From the NCBI RefSeq assembly GCF_036417845.1, contig NC_089979.1, positions 123,971,415 through 124,035,414 on the forward strand: DNA of 64,000 nt. The letters run 5' to 3'. Position numbers and translations under genes: made by a program. The stretch is from Apteryx mantelli. Its lineage: Eukaryota; Chordata; Aves; Apterygiformes; Apterygidae. This document shows, one piece after another, positions 50,024-61,800 of this stretch. How positions within the stretch are numbered: position 1 is the stretch's first letter; the number at the start of each line of letters is the position of its first letter. The notes below the pieces were generated by a model. The model saw nothing but the letters and a program-made list of their open reading frames with translations. It had not been told where the DNA came from and did not search any database.

Positions 50024-50174
50024 CATATAGCAACACAGACTTCATTATTATTCTCACAAATAGCAGTGATGTTGCAGTTGCTCTTGCACTCATGTTGGTT
50101 TAAGCAGGTTGTTACTTTAATGTCACAAAATTTGCACAAGTTGGGCATCTGAAATCCATTTTCCTTATTCCTGT
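50024..50174 (-). CDS. TGFBR2: TGFBR2 coding exon 2 (ectodomain, first half)
   Basis: A 151-bp exon, 18 bases shorter than human exon 2. Acceptor CACCTGTAG precedes ACAGG; donor GCTATATG precedes GTAAGTT. It starts with two bases of a split codon, then 49 codons: RNKENGFQMPNLCKFC, DIKVTTCLNQHECK, then SNCNITAICENNNEVCVAI. Two bases of the Trp codon close it. Seven cysteines are present. With the five of exon 3 this makes the 12 expected for the TGFBR2 ectodomain. Asn-Ile-Thr is a likely glycosylation site. The six-codon difference from human lies in the poorly conserved N-terminal stretch before LCKFC. The acceptor was chosen because it preserves the family splice phase. Confidence 0.94.
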
Positions 50175-50203
50175 CTACAGGTGACATAATTTCAGTTTAT
50201 ATT

Positions 50204-50250
50204 AAAAAAAAAGAAAAAGAAAAAAAAAGACAGAGAGAGAGAGAAGAAAA
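50204..50250 (-). promoter_or_regulatory. Long polypyrimidine tract upstream of exon 2 acceptor
   Basis: On the TGFBR2 strand this is an almost pure pyrimidine stretch (TTTTCTTCTC, then CT repeats, then T runs broken by single C) ending about 30 bases before the exon 2 AG. Between the tract and the AG lies a sequence able to serve as a branch point (CTGAAAT or TTATGTCAC). Such tracts bind U2AF and PTB and often accompany regulated acceptors. In mammals an extra exon can be included just before exon 2; regulation here is inferred. Confidence 0.4.
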
Positions 50251-52822
50251 CTCATTAATAATGGTAAATTAACAGATTGTATTATTGCTCATTATGAAGG
50301 TAAGTTTTTCATCAGCAGCCCTCCCACCTTACATTAGAAAATCTCTGATCTTGCCCAGTTACCAATTTTCTTTGCAACAGGGAATGTGCCACTCTGTCTA
50401 GACCAGGATAATCAAAGTGAATTTGCAAAGTGAAGTCAACTTCTATTGACTTCAGGGGGAGCAGAAGTTGCTCTGTGATCTGCAGAATCGAGCTTGCTTT
50501 GAGTTCAGTTTGCACTGAATAAAATACTCTGCAGTTACTCATCTGCATTATTCACAGGCAGTATACTGGTCCCATGTGCAGGATATTGCATCATGCTCTG
50601 TGTACCACAATAACTGTAGATACCACAGTGCAAAGCATGCTGGGAATGCACATTAGGTGGGTGACATCCTTATGACATGGCTCTTGATCAATTTTGCAAA
50701 CATGTCTTCACTAACCTAAGGCATAACCTGGGTGTTACCCCTAATTTGATTTCTGCTCACATAGAAAAACCTATAGCTGGGACTGATGGCCAGCTTAAGG
50801 TAGATGGTCTGCCAGAGGCTATGGATGAAACTCAAGTTGGAAATGCAACAGGGTATCTGTGCAGCAACAGGGCATCTGTGCCGCTCCTGTAGGCTGCTGC
50901 TAGACTGTTATGGGGCTAACTCAAGCAAAATTGCAATGAAAGCCTGCCTTGTGAAATCCTATACTGACTCAACAGCTACGTTTCTGCACCCAGGCATTGA
51001 AGAATTTACTTGCTTATTGGTTCCAAAAAAGTCTTAGCACTCTCTCTCTACTTCACTGTGGTAGCAGTAATGGAAGAGATGTTATTTATCCCAATGTATG
51101 AATTTCAGGAAATGTATTTTTAGTTCAAAAGCTATTCTGAAAAGCCAGCATGACTACAAGGAACAGAAAATGCCAACATAAACTTTTTTCTAAAGCTAAA
51201 ATGAATATGCAACTATCTGAAGTGGAGTAGACTGACTACAACAGTTTCAATCTGATTCGCTTTGTAACATATTTGGAAAAGTGGGCTGAGCCAATGTAAG
51301 GCGATGCCGGGCTTTATGGGGTACAACACTTCTCTTGTAGCCACCTGTGTGTTAAAACTATGTTCATATTGTTCTAGATGGCCAAATGTTGCTAGTCAAC
51401 CAATAACAGGCAACCAGGGATTTGTAATTTCCCCCTTTTTCCTCCATTAGCTGAGAAATTAATTTTTTTTCCTTCTAGAACTTTACTATTTACTACCATT
51501 AAAAATGTTTCATTGAAGGAATTAAATATACATGCTTTTTCCAGAAAAAAATAAAAAGACTCCTTGCTAACATTTTCAATGGATTTCTGAGCCATTGTGA
51601 GGGACTGAGAGAAAAGTCTCTCCATCCCTCCTCATCCAAATCACATGTCCTTCTCATTGCTAGCATGCTGTGGTACTGACCTAAGGTTTCTGATCTTACT
51701 GCCATTTGTAATCAATGGCAAAACTCCCAATGATTTTAATGGTATAGAAGAAGCTCCTGCATGCAGGGGAGGGTTAGGATGAGCTCACTGGGAGCACTTA
51801 GGGTGGAGAATGCTGGCAATATGTTACAAGCTGGCTGAATTTTAAGCCTGAGGTAAACATTTCTTCTCCTTAATTATTTGTGTTGCAGTAATTCCCAAAA
51901 GTGGTGTACAAGAACAAAGCCTCATTGAAGTAGGTGTGGTAGGAACTCAAAAGGTCTTGAATCTAATACTGTATAAAATATATATTAATAAACTCCTCAT
52001 GATGGCAAACTGCTCCTCTCTTTTGCATGGTACCTCCTATTTACCAAATTTTCAAGAGACACTGATAGCTGTATTCATTTAGCTAGTTCACAATAATGAT
52101 CAAGCACCTCGATAAAGTGGGCCTGTCCCTGTACCCTGTAAGAGACAATCTACGGTCCTAAAAGCCTGTATTAAGGAGGCATTGCTTTCAAAGATGGGCC
52201 ACAGAGATTGACTCACCCAAGCTCACACAGGGGGCAGCTCCTGCATCTACACCACACAACTGAGCACAGCGAACAGACATCTGGTGCTCAAACTGGATGT
52301 ACTTTAGCTGCATCTACACTGCCTTCAGCTCTCAGCTAATGCAGCTCTGTGTTTCACTGCGCAGCTGTAGCACCGGGTGGGTCTGTCTCAGACATTGCCC
52401 ATTCCTCTCTGGCCCCCTCAACACTTATGATAGGCACATGATCCTCACAAATGATGCATAAGTTACTCCATCCCCAAAAAAGGGCTTTTTCATTAGGGTC
52501 CAATATCACACTGGAAAACTGTCCAGCTAATCCAAACCATCTGCACATCTTAAGTATCATCCTGTTACATGATTAGTTTTGACTTGAACAAGATTAACTT
52601 GGGAAGGGCTAACCAAATGTAGACAACCTGAGCCAAAAGCCACAAGAAGGCAGATCCCTAGGTGACTGCTTTGAGCACATTATGTTTGTTGATAGGCAGG
52701 GCTCATTTCTGTGTTGTCCCCAGCTATGCCAGGTTCTGCCAAGACTCACCCACTGGAACAAACTGATGAAAATATGTTTGGACCTCCTCCAAGGAGGGAT
52801 CTCCAAACCAAGCAACTTGATT

Positions 52823-52849
52823 AAAAAAACAAAACAAAACAAAACAAAT
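52823..52849 (+). repeat. (AAAAC)n microsatellite
   Basis: An initial A7 run and then tandem AAAAC units: simple sequence in intron 1 of TGFBR2. Confidence 0.88.
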
Positions 52850-55800
52850 ACTAGCTGGGAAGCAGCAATCCCCTGCAAGGTCACAAACCTTAAGTTTCTA
52901 AGTCAAGAATAGTTGCCTTTAATTCAATCAATAATACTCAGCAAAATGCTGAGTAGTTAGGGCCAGTTAATTTCTAAACAGGTTAAATTAAGGGCAAAAG
53001 CTAATGGTGTTTAGGACTTCCAGAACTGATTGCACTTGAATTTTCTCCCCAAAATTCTCATAATAAAGGCTGACAAGGCAGTGCCTCTTTTTTTCATTTC
53101 TCTGGCAGTTCAAGGTACATGGATGAACTGTCCAGGTGTACAAACCTTTTTCCACACTTCAGCATCTGATTTAAATTGAGACTGAAGTTTACTTTCCTTG
53201 ATACTGTCATATTGCTCCATCAGGTGTTGATGTGTTGTTTGTTACTTCAGCTCTACTTTGTCCACTCTGACAATTCAGGTATCCAGTTAGTTCCAAACTA
53301 AGTGGGTTAAAGCCAAGTTTCACTTTCTCCTATGAGGCTGATAATGAAATGGGACTTGTCAATCTCTGAAAAGGGCCTGAGAAGAAATCCAGAACCAGAT
53401 GTGAACCTCATCTTCACTGTCTTCTGATCACAGCCTGCTACCAGAATCTGAACAGTTAGAAATCAAGGAAAGACAAGTCTGCTTCCAAGTCACATGAACT
53501 CAGACCTGTCTCTAATCAACTGAAATCCTGCCAGGAAAATGACAAGTTGGTATGGCTCTTCCCTAAGGAGGTGTATTCACTCATCCCCTGCTGGGCCCAC
53601 AAGCAATGAGTGGTCCATGAACAGCAACATTGCTCCTTTTTTGGTATTTACTTGAATGCCCATCTCTAAAACTACTTGACTGCTTTATTGCCTAGTTCAC
53701 ACCACACCAGCCAACTCTTCGAGGCTTTCTCTTATTCAGGTGACCAAGGTCACTTAAACACTTTGGACAAAAGCAATCTTTCAATATGTATAAACCTGAC
53801 TGTGCATGTAATGGGAAAATCAACTGAGAAAACCCAGAATTGCATGCCTGTAGGAAGTCATTCTAAAATGTGTGTGCTTGTTTCCTGAAATGTGAGTTTT
53901 GTCATCTACTCTCTAATGTTTGTTCTCTTATTTTGACGTGTGCAGGAAGACTAATTTTAGCTTTCCTTGCTTCTTTGTCCATGAACTGGGCTCCAAATAA
54001 AAGATAGTGGTTTCTTGGCTATGAACCTTTCAACCAATCAGTTCAGCATAGATCAGTCACCCTGGTTAAAAAGCATGGAACATGCAAGCGAACACCCAGG
54101 TTTGACGTTATGGAAGAGACACCAGAGCAGCCACATAGAAAATATCAACTCCATGGTTTCTGGTGGAGTCAGGCTTGTGGGACAACACTTTTACTCCATG
54201 GTTCACCTCTTATTTATGGCTTCTCAAAACCCTATAAACAGTATGCCTCACCCAAAGCCTATTGACTGTCTTGAAGTTGTTTGCTTTGTGCCTGTTGTTT
54301 GTAAATGTGTAACTTTCATTGAGACCTCAGGCTATAGTTTACATTCCTCATACTTGTTTAGTATCATTACAGGACTCTCAGCAGCCAATAACATTTAAAT
54401 AAAGCCAAAACCGACATGCTGTCTTTTTTTAGAATATCTACACTGAAAAACTTCATGTATATCTTAGGATGGATTTCAGAAATATTGGCCAATCTCTCTC
54501 ACTCCTATCTTGTAAAATACAATTACTACATTTCTCTTCTCTCATCCAGTGCCACTGCCACAAGTATACACACAAAATAGCAATGCTGAGCAGAGAGACC
54601 CCATTCCTTCAGAAAATACTTGCTGAGGGACATACTGGGAGGAGAATTCAAGCTACTCAGCTGCTATAAAATAATTCCACCTGATAGGGGAGGCTTGAAT
54701 TTAAGACTCCACTCCACTATATCATGGAAAACTGCAAGGAAGAGAATGCCTTTATCAGAAAGACACAGAGGAGCTTTTCCTTGTTCTTCCAAAGAGCACA
54801 GCTCCAGGATGCCATGTCTAAATTGTCAGTGGCTGAATTGCACCACAGCAGTTCTGAAGAAAGTCCAAGCTGTATTATACCTTCTTCCCCAACAGAGACA
54901 CACTAGGCTTTGCCAGGAACAGTACTACATACAGCATTTTTTTCTCTTGTGCCTCCCACCTCAGCACATAATCTATAACCTCAGCAGAACTTCATCTATA
55001 CTGATGAGGTCACTACCAGCATCACAGAAGCGAAGAGAGGTTCTGATGTAAAAGCAACATTCTTTGCCTTCCAGAAATGCCTTCCAAGTATTGATGATTC
55101 AACTGCAGGAGGGAGGGGGGCAAGGAAAAGGAGTGATCTGAGCTTTGCATTTAAGACCAGGAAAGATCCTGATGATTATTCTTAATTGCATTGATTATGT
55201 TCTGTGCAGTAATACAAGGAAGAAAAGACAGCACCATAATCAACTGGAAGGATTCAAAAATCACAAAATGACAAGACTAGACAGAGAAATCATAGAAATA
55301 ATAAAAGAATAATAATAATAAAAAAAACAGCTGCTGGGGTTCTCCTTTATTTGCTGCTGCTCTCTGGACAGTTAGGGTGCATTTGAGTCAAGTTTTGAAG
55401 CTTTGGCCACAAGCAGGAGGGTTGGAAACTTACTGTCTGACTTGCAAAAATGAAAAATGTTTTTTTAAAAAAAACACAGGAATCTAGGAGCTTGATCTTC
55501 AAGAAAAATGTCAGCTCTCATACGATTCATGATAAAATCACAGGAGCTGGCAACACTGCAAATCACCTCATAACTCCCAAGGCAACATCATCAGGGCAAC
55601 CTTATAAAACAAGATTTTCAAGTTTTCATTTACAGCTCATAATTCTGAGTTTAAGGCCATCATGAGTTGAAATGGAGTGCTACTGTAAGAGAAAGAGCAA
55701 CTTAGCTGACTAAGTATAAGCACCTAGTGCCATTTTGCACACAGAGCATCTGAAACATCCTCACAGACCCATGGGAGACCTGCTCCCACATGACAGTCAG

Positions 55801-58800
55801 ATGAAAGTGAGGTGGGATACTCTAGGATGTCTAACCAGCACTTTATTCCCATGTTTGACATCAGAATCCCATCAAGTGAGACTCCAATGAAAGCTATGTT
55901 ATTGCATGGTAATTATTAAATTAAAAAAACCTAAAAGATGAAAACTAAACTAAAAATATTTTTTATTTTTTAATGAAAAAAACTAAATTTAAATTAAAAA
56001 AGAACTCCTACATATGCAAAGTACATATAATCTTATATACAAATTGTAATTGCTGTGGAGTTGTCACTTTTGACACAAGCTTTAACAAGACAGCTCTTTC
56101 AGCAGATGCCTGGAATTGCCAATTGGGATGTAAAACGTATAGAAAAATTGATGGATAAATTCTAATTAATTTAGCATAACTGTTTTGTTCTTTCTGATAT
56201 TCCTAAATGTAGGTCTGAGTAAAAGGTCTCCCTGCCTTTCATGAGTGTCATCGGTGTGTGACACCACAATTCACTGGTTTGGAATTCATTATGTCATAAA
56301 AAGAATGTAGCAAAATCCATGGGGAATAGGCAAGAGCAGATGAACTCTCTTTTGTGAAAATATTTCTAATATTGCACTGAAAAGGGAAGAAAACCATCAG
56401 GCCTCATGATATAAGTAGCACTCTTTAAACAGAATATTCTTCCTCTATGTTTATGACTTGGAAAATTGGTGTATAGATAGTCACATATTCAAGACAATGA
56501 ACCATTGTTCTGATCCACAAGCTTGAAATGTATTGCAGCTGCAGAGCCACAAAGGGCGTAATGATCTAGCACTGTAAGACTTACTTGGACATCTTCCACT
56601 GACTTTATCAGGAAAAAGTTCAAGCCCGAAATGATGAACAGGATAGCAGAGAAAGCTCACCTTGCTTTAAACTTTGTTTAAGCTCTGAGCATGATTGGGG
56701 ACAGATTATTTGACATCTTGTGTGATCAAGTCTTGGATTAAAGCCTGCTATGCAAACATTTCACACCTGCTGACGCAGAAGGCAATGGGAAAAAGGTGTA
56801 CCATTGAGAATGCACCAGAGTGCTCAACTGGAGATGAGGCTTCAGTCATCCTTTAATGCATCCTTTGGCCCTTTCTATCCCAATGTTTTTGAGAATGAAT
56901 AAACTAGTTACTGCCTAGTGCAGAGGATCATGATCAGTGACACAGCTACCAGAGGAACGAGATCTGTGAAACTTCCTGGCTTTTATGAGGCCACCTTCAT
57001 TATTGAACCTTCATAATTATCAAGTCTGTATCAGCCATTAGCACCCATTGCTTGATACTTGGGATAGATTCACATAGTTCGTGCTGTCTTGGACCACGCT
57101 TTGGGCTGCAAGTCCTGCATCTCAGCTATGGTTTACCCCAATAGAACCAACATGAGGAAAGGACTTTCACAAGCATTTTCTTTAAAATTAAAAGCAATGA
57201 TTATCAGAGTGCTGAGACAGCCTCCTTAAAGCCAAATAGGAGCAATCATTTATGTACAACTAAAATACGTCAGAGGAAAACAGGTTACATTAATGTTTAG
57301 TTCACCAGATATTTAGCGGTCTCTGCAGCAGAGAACTACAGTCCTGGAGATTCTTTTGCAGACTCTCTCTGTCTCAACCTGTATCATACAGAGTCATGAA
57401 TCACACTGACAACACCCTGGTCAGCCCCCTAGCAACTTCCTTCTTTCCCTTGGAAGGTTTTTCACCTCTTGGGTTTCCTTTTGATCTTCAGCCTTCTGGC
57501 TTAGCATAACAGCTGCTTTAGTCAGTGGAGCCTTTGTGTAGTGATCGCACTTTTTGTTTGCAAAGCGGTTGGGACCATTGTGTTGCTTTCCTGTCTCATC
57601 AAACTTAATTGAGGCTCTGCAGAGAATGAAGACGAAAGTAACTTCCTTTTCATGGGCATACTTCTTCATGAAGTACTTGGAAGACATGTACATCACAGCT
57701 CCTCCCTATTATGTAACTGGTCTTGCCTGACATGTTAAAAAAAATTCATCACACCTATCAAATGGCAACAACACAACAAGACACACTACAGTTCACATTC
57801 CTGTGATCCATCTATTACAGAGAAGCCCCTAGGAGGTGGAGGGAAAAAACGGTCAGGTGGGGCTTACAGGCCTTCAAAACTATTTATGTGGACTAAGGTC
57901 TACTCTTCAGCCATGACTGAGAAGACTACCAGAAAAGAAGACAGCAGACTAGATGAACTGTTCTGAAAAGCTAGATCTAGCCAGAAGTAGTTTGGCCACC
58001 CCACCTTACTGAAGGAAAGCCAAAGCAGAATTGGTTCTCAAGGGGAGAGCATTCAAAAACCATTGGATGGACTGCACTGAAATGTAGGAAACCACTATTG
58101 CCAACCTGTAGGCAGGCATGGAGTGGGGGAATTTTTGTACAGAGACAAAAGGAAAAGGAGCAGGAGTTAGAAAACTTCATTTAACTCATCTCTGCCGTGG
58201 AAGTGTCTGGCTTTTAACAGCATGTGGAACTGGCAAAACTGTGCTTGAGGGATTGCTGCAGGCACTGACACAGACACAGAATCCAATCTGACAGGAGTGA
58301 GGGGGAGGGAAAGAACTAGAGAAGATAAGGGAGAGAACAGAATACTAACTTGGAGCTCCTGAAGATAAAACTTATTCCTCTATTTAAAGCAGCAAAACAA
58401 CATTATTTTTATCCACTACTTCCAAATTGAGCTAACATTGGCAGTTTTAATCATGGGCTTGGTTCTTCTCACTCTTGCAGGGCATGGTACTGAACTACCT
58501 CAAACATACCTGAGCTAGCTGTCTTCAGTGAAATTACTCCTGACTGACATTAGTGCAGGTGTGAGAAGAATCAAGCCCAGCACTTAAAATGAAATGTGAA
58601 CGCATTTTGAAAACCAGGGATAAAAATAATATTATTGTGATGCTTCAAATAATGAAATAGATTTTCATCTGCAGATTTTTAACTTACTGTTCTCTTTCAC
58701 ATTTTCAGGCCACTGTTTAGCACTCCATGGTAGCCCATGGAAGGGGAACAAAAGAATACTGTACCCAGGCAAAAAGGCTGAAAAAAAATCTAAATGATGG

Positions 58801-61800
58801 CTTCCCATAGGGCACTCAAAGGGACCTTTCATCTTCTCCTGACTTTAACCTGCAGCCTCCCTAACACAGCCGGTAAACAGCACACAGTGCTGAAGAACCG
58901 TATGTGATACAACATGAAGATCAATTTATTCAACTACGACTACAGGGTCTAGCTTTTTCTGCATAATGCATTAAGTCTGGAATTTACTGGAAGCTGTCTT
59001 TGGCAGTTAACTCCTTCTGTGACTTCAGATGCACAGTGAATATCCAGTATGGCAAAACTCAGCTGGTCCACAAGATTAGAAAAAAAGGGTTTCCTGCTTT
59101 GTTGAAGTAAGCATGATTCATGGTTTGGGACTGACATTTGCACAACTAATTCTGACCTGTCCATGAAAAAGGCATATCCTGCAACTTCACCTCCTTTTGT
59201 ATTCCTGTCTGCACAGTGAAAGCTGCCATTACTTCACTTGAAACAGAGCTGAAAGAGTATAAACACTTTAGATTTGTACAAATGCTATTTTTTCAACTAA
59301 GACACTCTGAAAATAGACAGCGGCCATTCAAGTTTTAAACACTCCTTTCTATGATAGAGAAAGAAGCAAAGATTTTTCATGACAGGAGAGTTTCTGTGGC
59401 AAAACAAACATGTAACATTTAAAACATACACAAGTAAGAACACCTTTGACTCAGAAAAACACAAAGGTGCCTCCACTCTCAGCTACAGACTCTCACCAGA
59501 ATAAAAACATGCTAGTGAATCTTCCAACTAGGTTGAATGGAGTTTCTGAATCCATCCTTCCTCTCCTTTCAGCTATTTAAGAAAGCTTGCTTACAAAAAC
59601 ATGTCTCTCTCCATTTCTGCCCCCTCAATAGTTGCAATACCACCACCAACCTAGTTTAAAATATGATAGGGCTTTTCATTTTTCACAATGGCTTTGGGAA
59701 GGGTGAATCATGTGTCTTGAAAGAGGCACATTTTCTCCCCAAAACCTTAATTGGTATTTCTTCCCTTTCTTTCTCCAACACAAGAGAAATGAGGAATATC
59801 CATGTTAAAGACAGTTATTCAACCCTATTTTCAAGCGCCTATTTATTAAACTTCCAATTTCCAACACGGAAATTCAGGAATCCAGTACTTTTTAGGACAT
59901 TTTGCAACAATGTTACAGCTAAGCTATTTCTATTAGCCGTGAGGTATTCTATAGAGACATGTCCTGGCTCTGCAATTTATCTGTACGGCTACTGAATGCG
60001 CTCAGCACCACACACAAACTCAAAACTCCACGAGATCACGAAAAAACAACCATATTCTTAAAATATCAGCACTGCTTATGTGACAGCATCACTTCATTAT
60101 TAGCAGTACTATGCGTCTGACTTGTAATATCTGCTTAATACGAAGACAAATAGATCTCCATTGCCTTATTTCTAGGAGTATCCTTACTGAACAGGCTGTA
60201 TGTGGGAGGAAGGCAGAGAAGTTTTGAAGACTATGACACAGGGCAAGCGACTAATCTTCCGCTAAAATTTTGGGTAGCAGAACATATTAGGATCTACTGT
60301 AGGGGCTAAGAGGCCAACTTCAAGAGGGTTATGAGCTTCCTGCTATACGGCACTGCCAAACCCCTCCTTCCTTCTCGTGGGGAATCGCAATCATGGTACC
60401 TGTAACTGCCAGCTTTGGTGGGCATATGAGTACTGCTCCTACTACTCAGGTACCTACAAAGGGTACCGTCTCGCCTGTTTGCCACCGCAACACCAGAGCA
60501 AGCAGACACGTGGCATGCGGTGCAGAAGGAGCCCTGCCCTCGGCTCCCACAGAACAATTCAGAATCAAAGCCACATGGTAATCAAAAATAGCAACACGCT
60601 TGTACAGCCAAACACTCAGAAGTGACACTCCTGCAGAGCTTTAATCGTATTTAGTATCTGGCCTTGTCGTGCATAAATGTCCAAATTGCTTCCAGTAACT
60701 AAGTGCTGGCCTGACCTCCTCACCACATATCAGCTTAACTGATTTAATTAAAGGGGTGTTGCAGCTTTGTGTGTGGACCTTCACATCAGTTTAAACCTCA
60801 CTTACCCCAGTTTAGGTTATTTTTGTAACGAGTACAACCAGTGTCAGAACTAAGAATTAGCATACACAAAGTTGCTGTGGTTTAACACACAAAGTTGCTT
60901 TAAAATCAACTACAAGTTAAAGACATCTAAGTTCTGAATGTAGAAAAAGCTTATATAATGTTACTTGACTATCTGCAGTGTTCTCTACAGGCAGGTATAA
61001 GCAAGGTTAGATAGGTGAAAATCATCTCTTCCAATGCAAAGTGGGAATGATGTAAAGACTGACCCCTATGCTGGCAGCATGAAGCAACTCAGAGAACCAA
61101 AAGCCAGATCTCTCCTAAAGGGCCTCCTGAAACTGCAGTTCTAACTGTTGCGAAATATATGCCCAAAGGACTCCAGTGCACCCAAAAAAAGCAGACTAAG
61201 ATGACTTAAATACAGAAGAAACTGAGTAAATAATAATTTTCAAAAGCAGCTGCTGTATCTTAAGAGGGGTTAATACAAACTACCAGACACTGCTAACTCA
61301 GGAGACTGGCAAGCACTTGCAAACTCTCCCTGGTCTCAGGGAAGAGCCTCCAGGTAAGGTCACGAAATGTGTTAGCTTGGGGGGAGATTTTTGTTTGTTT
61401 TTTAAAGCAGAGAAAATGAAGCACAAACATTAAGACCGTGACAAATCACGCAAAACAGAAAATTCAAAGCTAAGGCTGACTCCTCTAGGTTCCCCTTGAT
61501 ACAGCTAGGTTGCTTTGTGAATCAGAAAAAGTATCACCGTTATCACTGCCATTTCATGTCTTTATTCTTCATTTTATTTGTTTTTAGCAATATCCCCTTA
61601 AAATTACTGACATGCTTCCTGGATAGTTTTTGGAAGGCATAAGGCCATACCAATCTCCCCCACCTTTGATGCATTTTGAACGGTACAAAGCATGGTGGCT
61701 GCAGTTTGAACCACACATTCAACTGCAATTTTCTGCGGGCGCAGCGCCCTTTTGAAGGGCTCCTGCCCAGTACAGCTTTCCAAAGCCCTCAGCAGAGCAC

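Noticed and set aside
60306..60557. Cys-rich 83-codon minus-strand frame, considered as an alternative TGFBR2 ectodomain exon
   Set aside because: The cysteine spacing does not match the known alternative exon or the three-finger fold, and no fitting acceptor/donor pair in the right phase was found.
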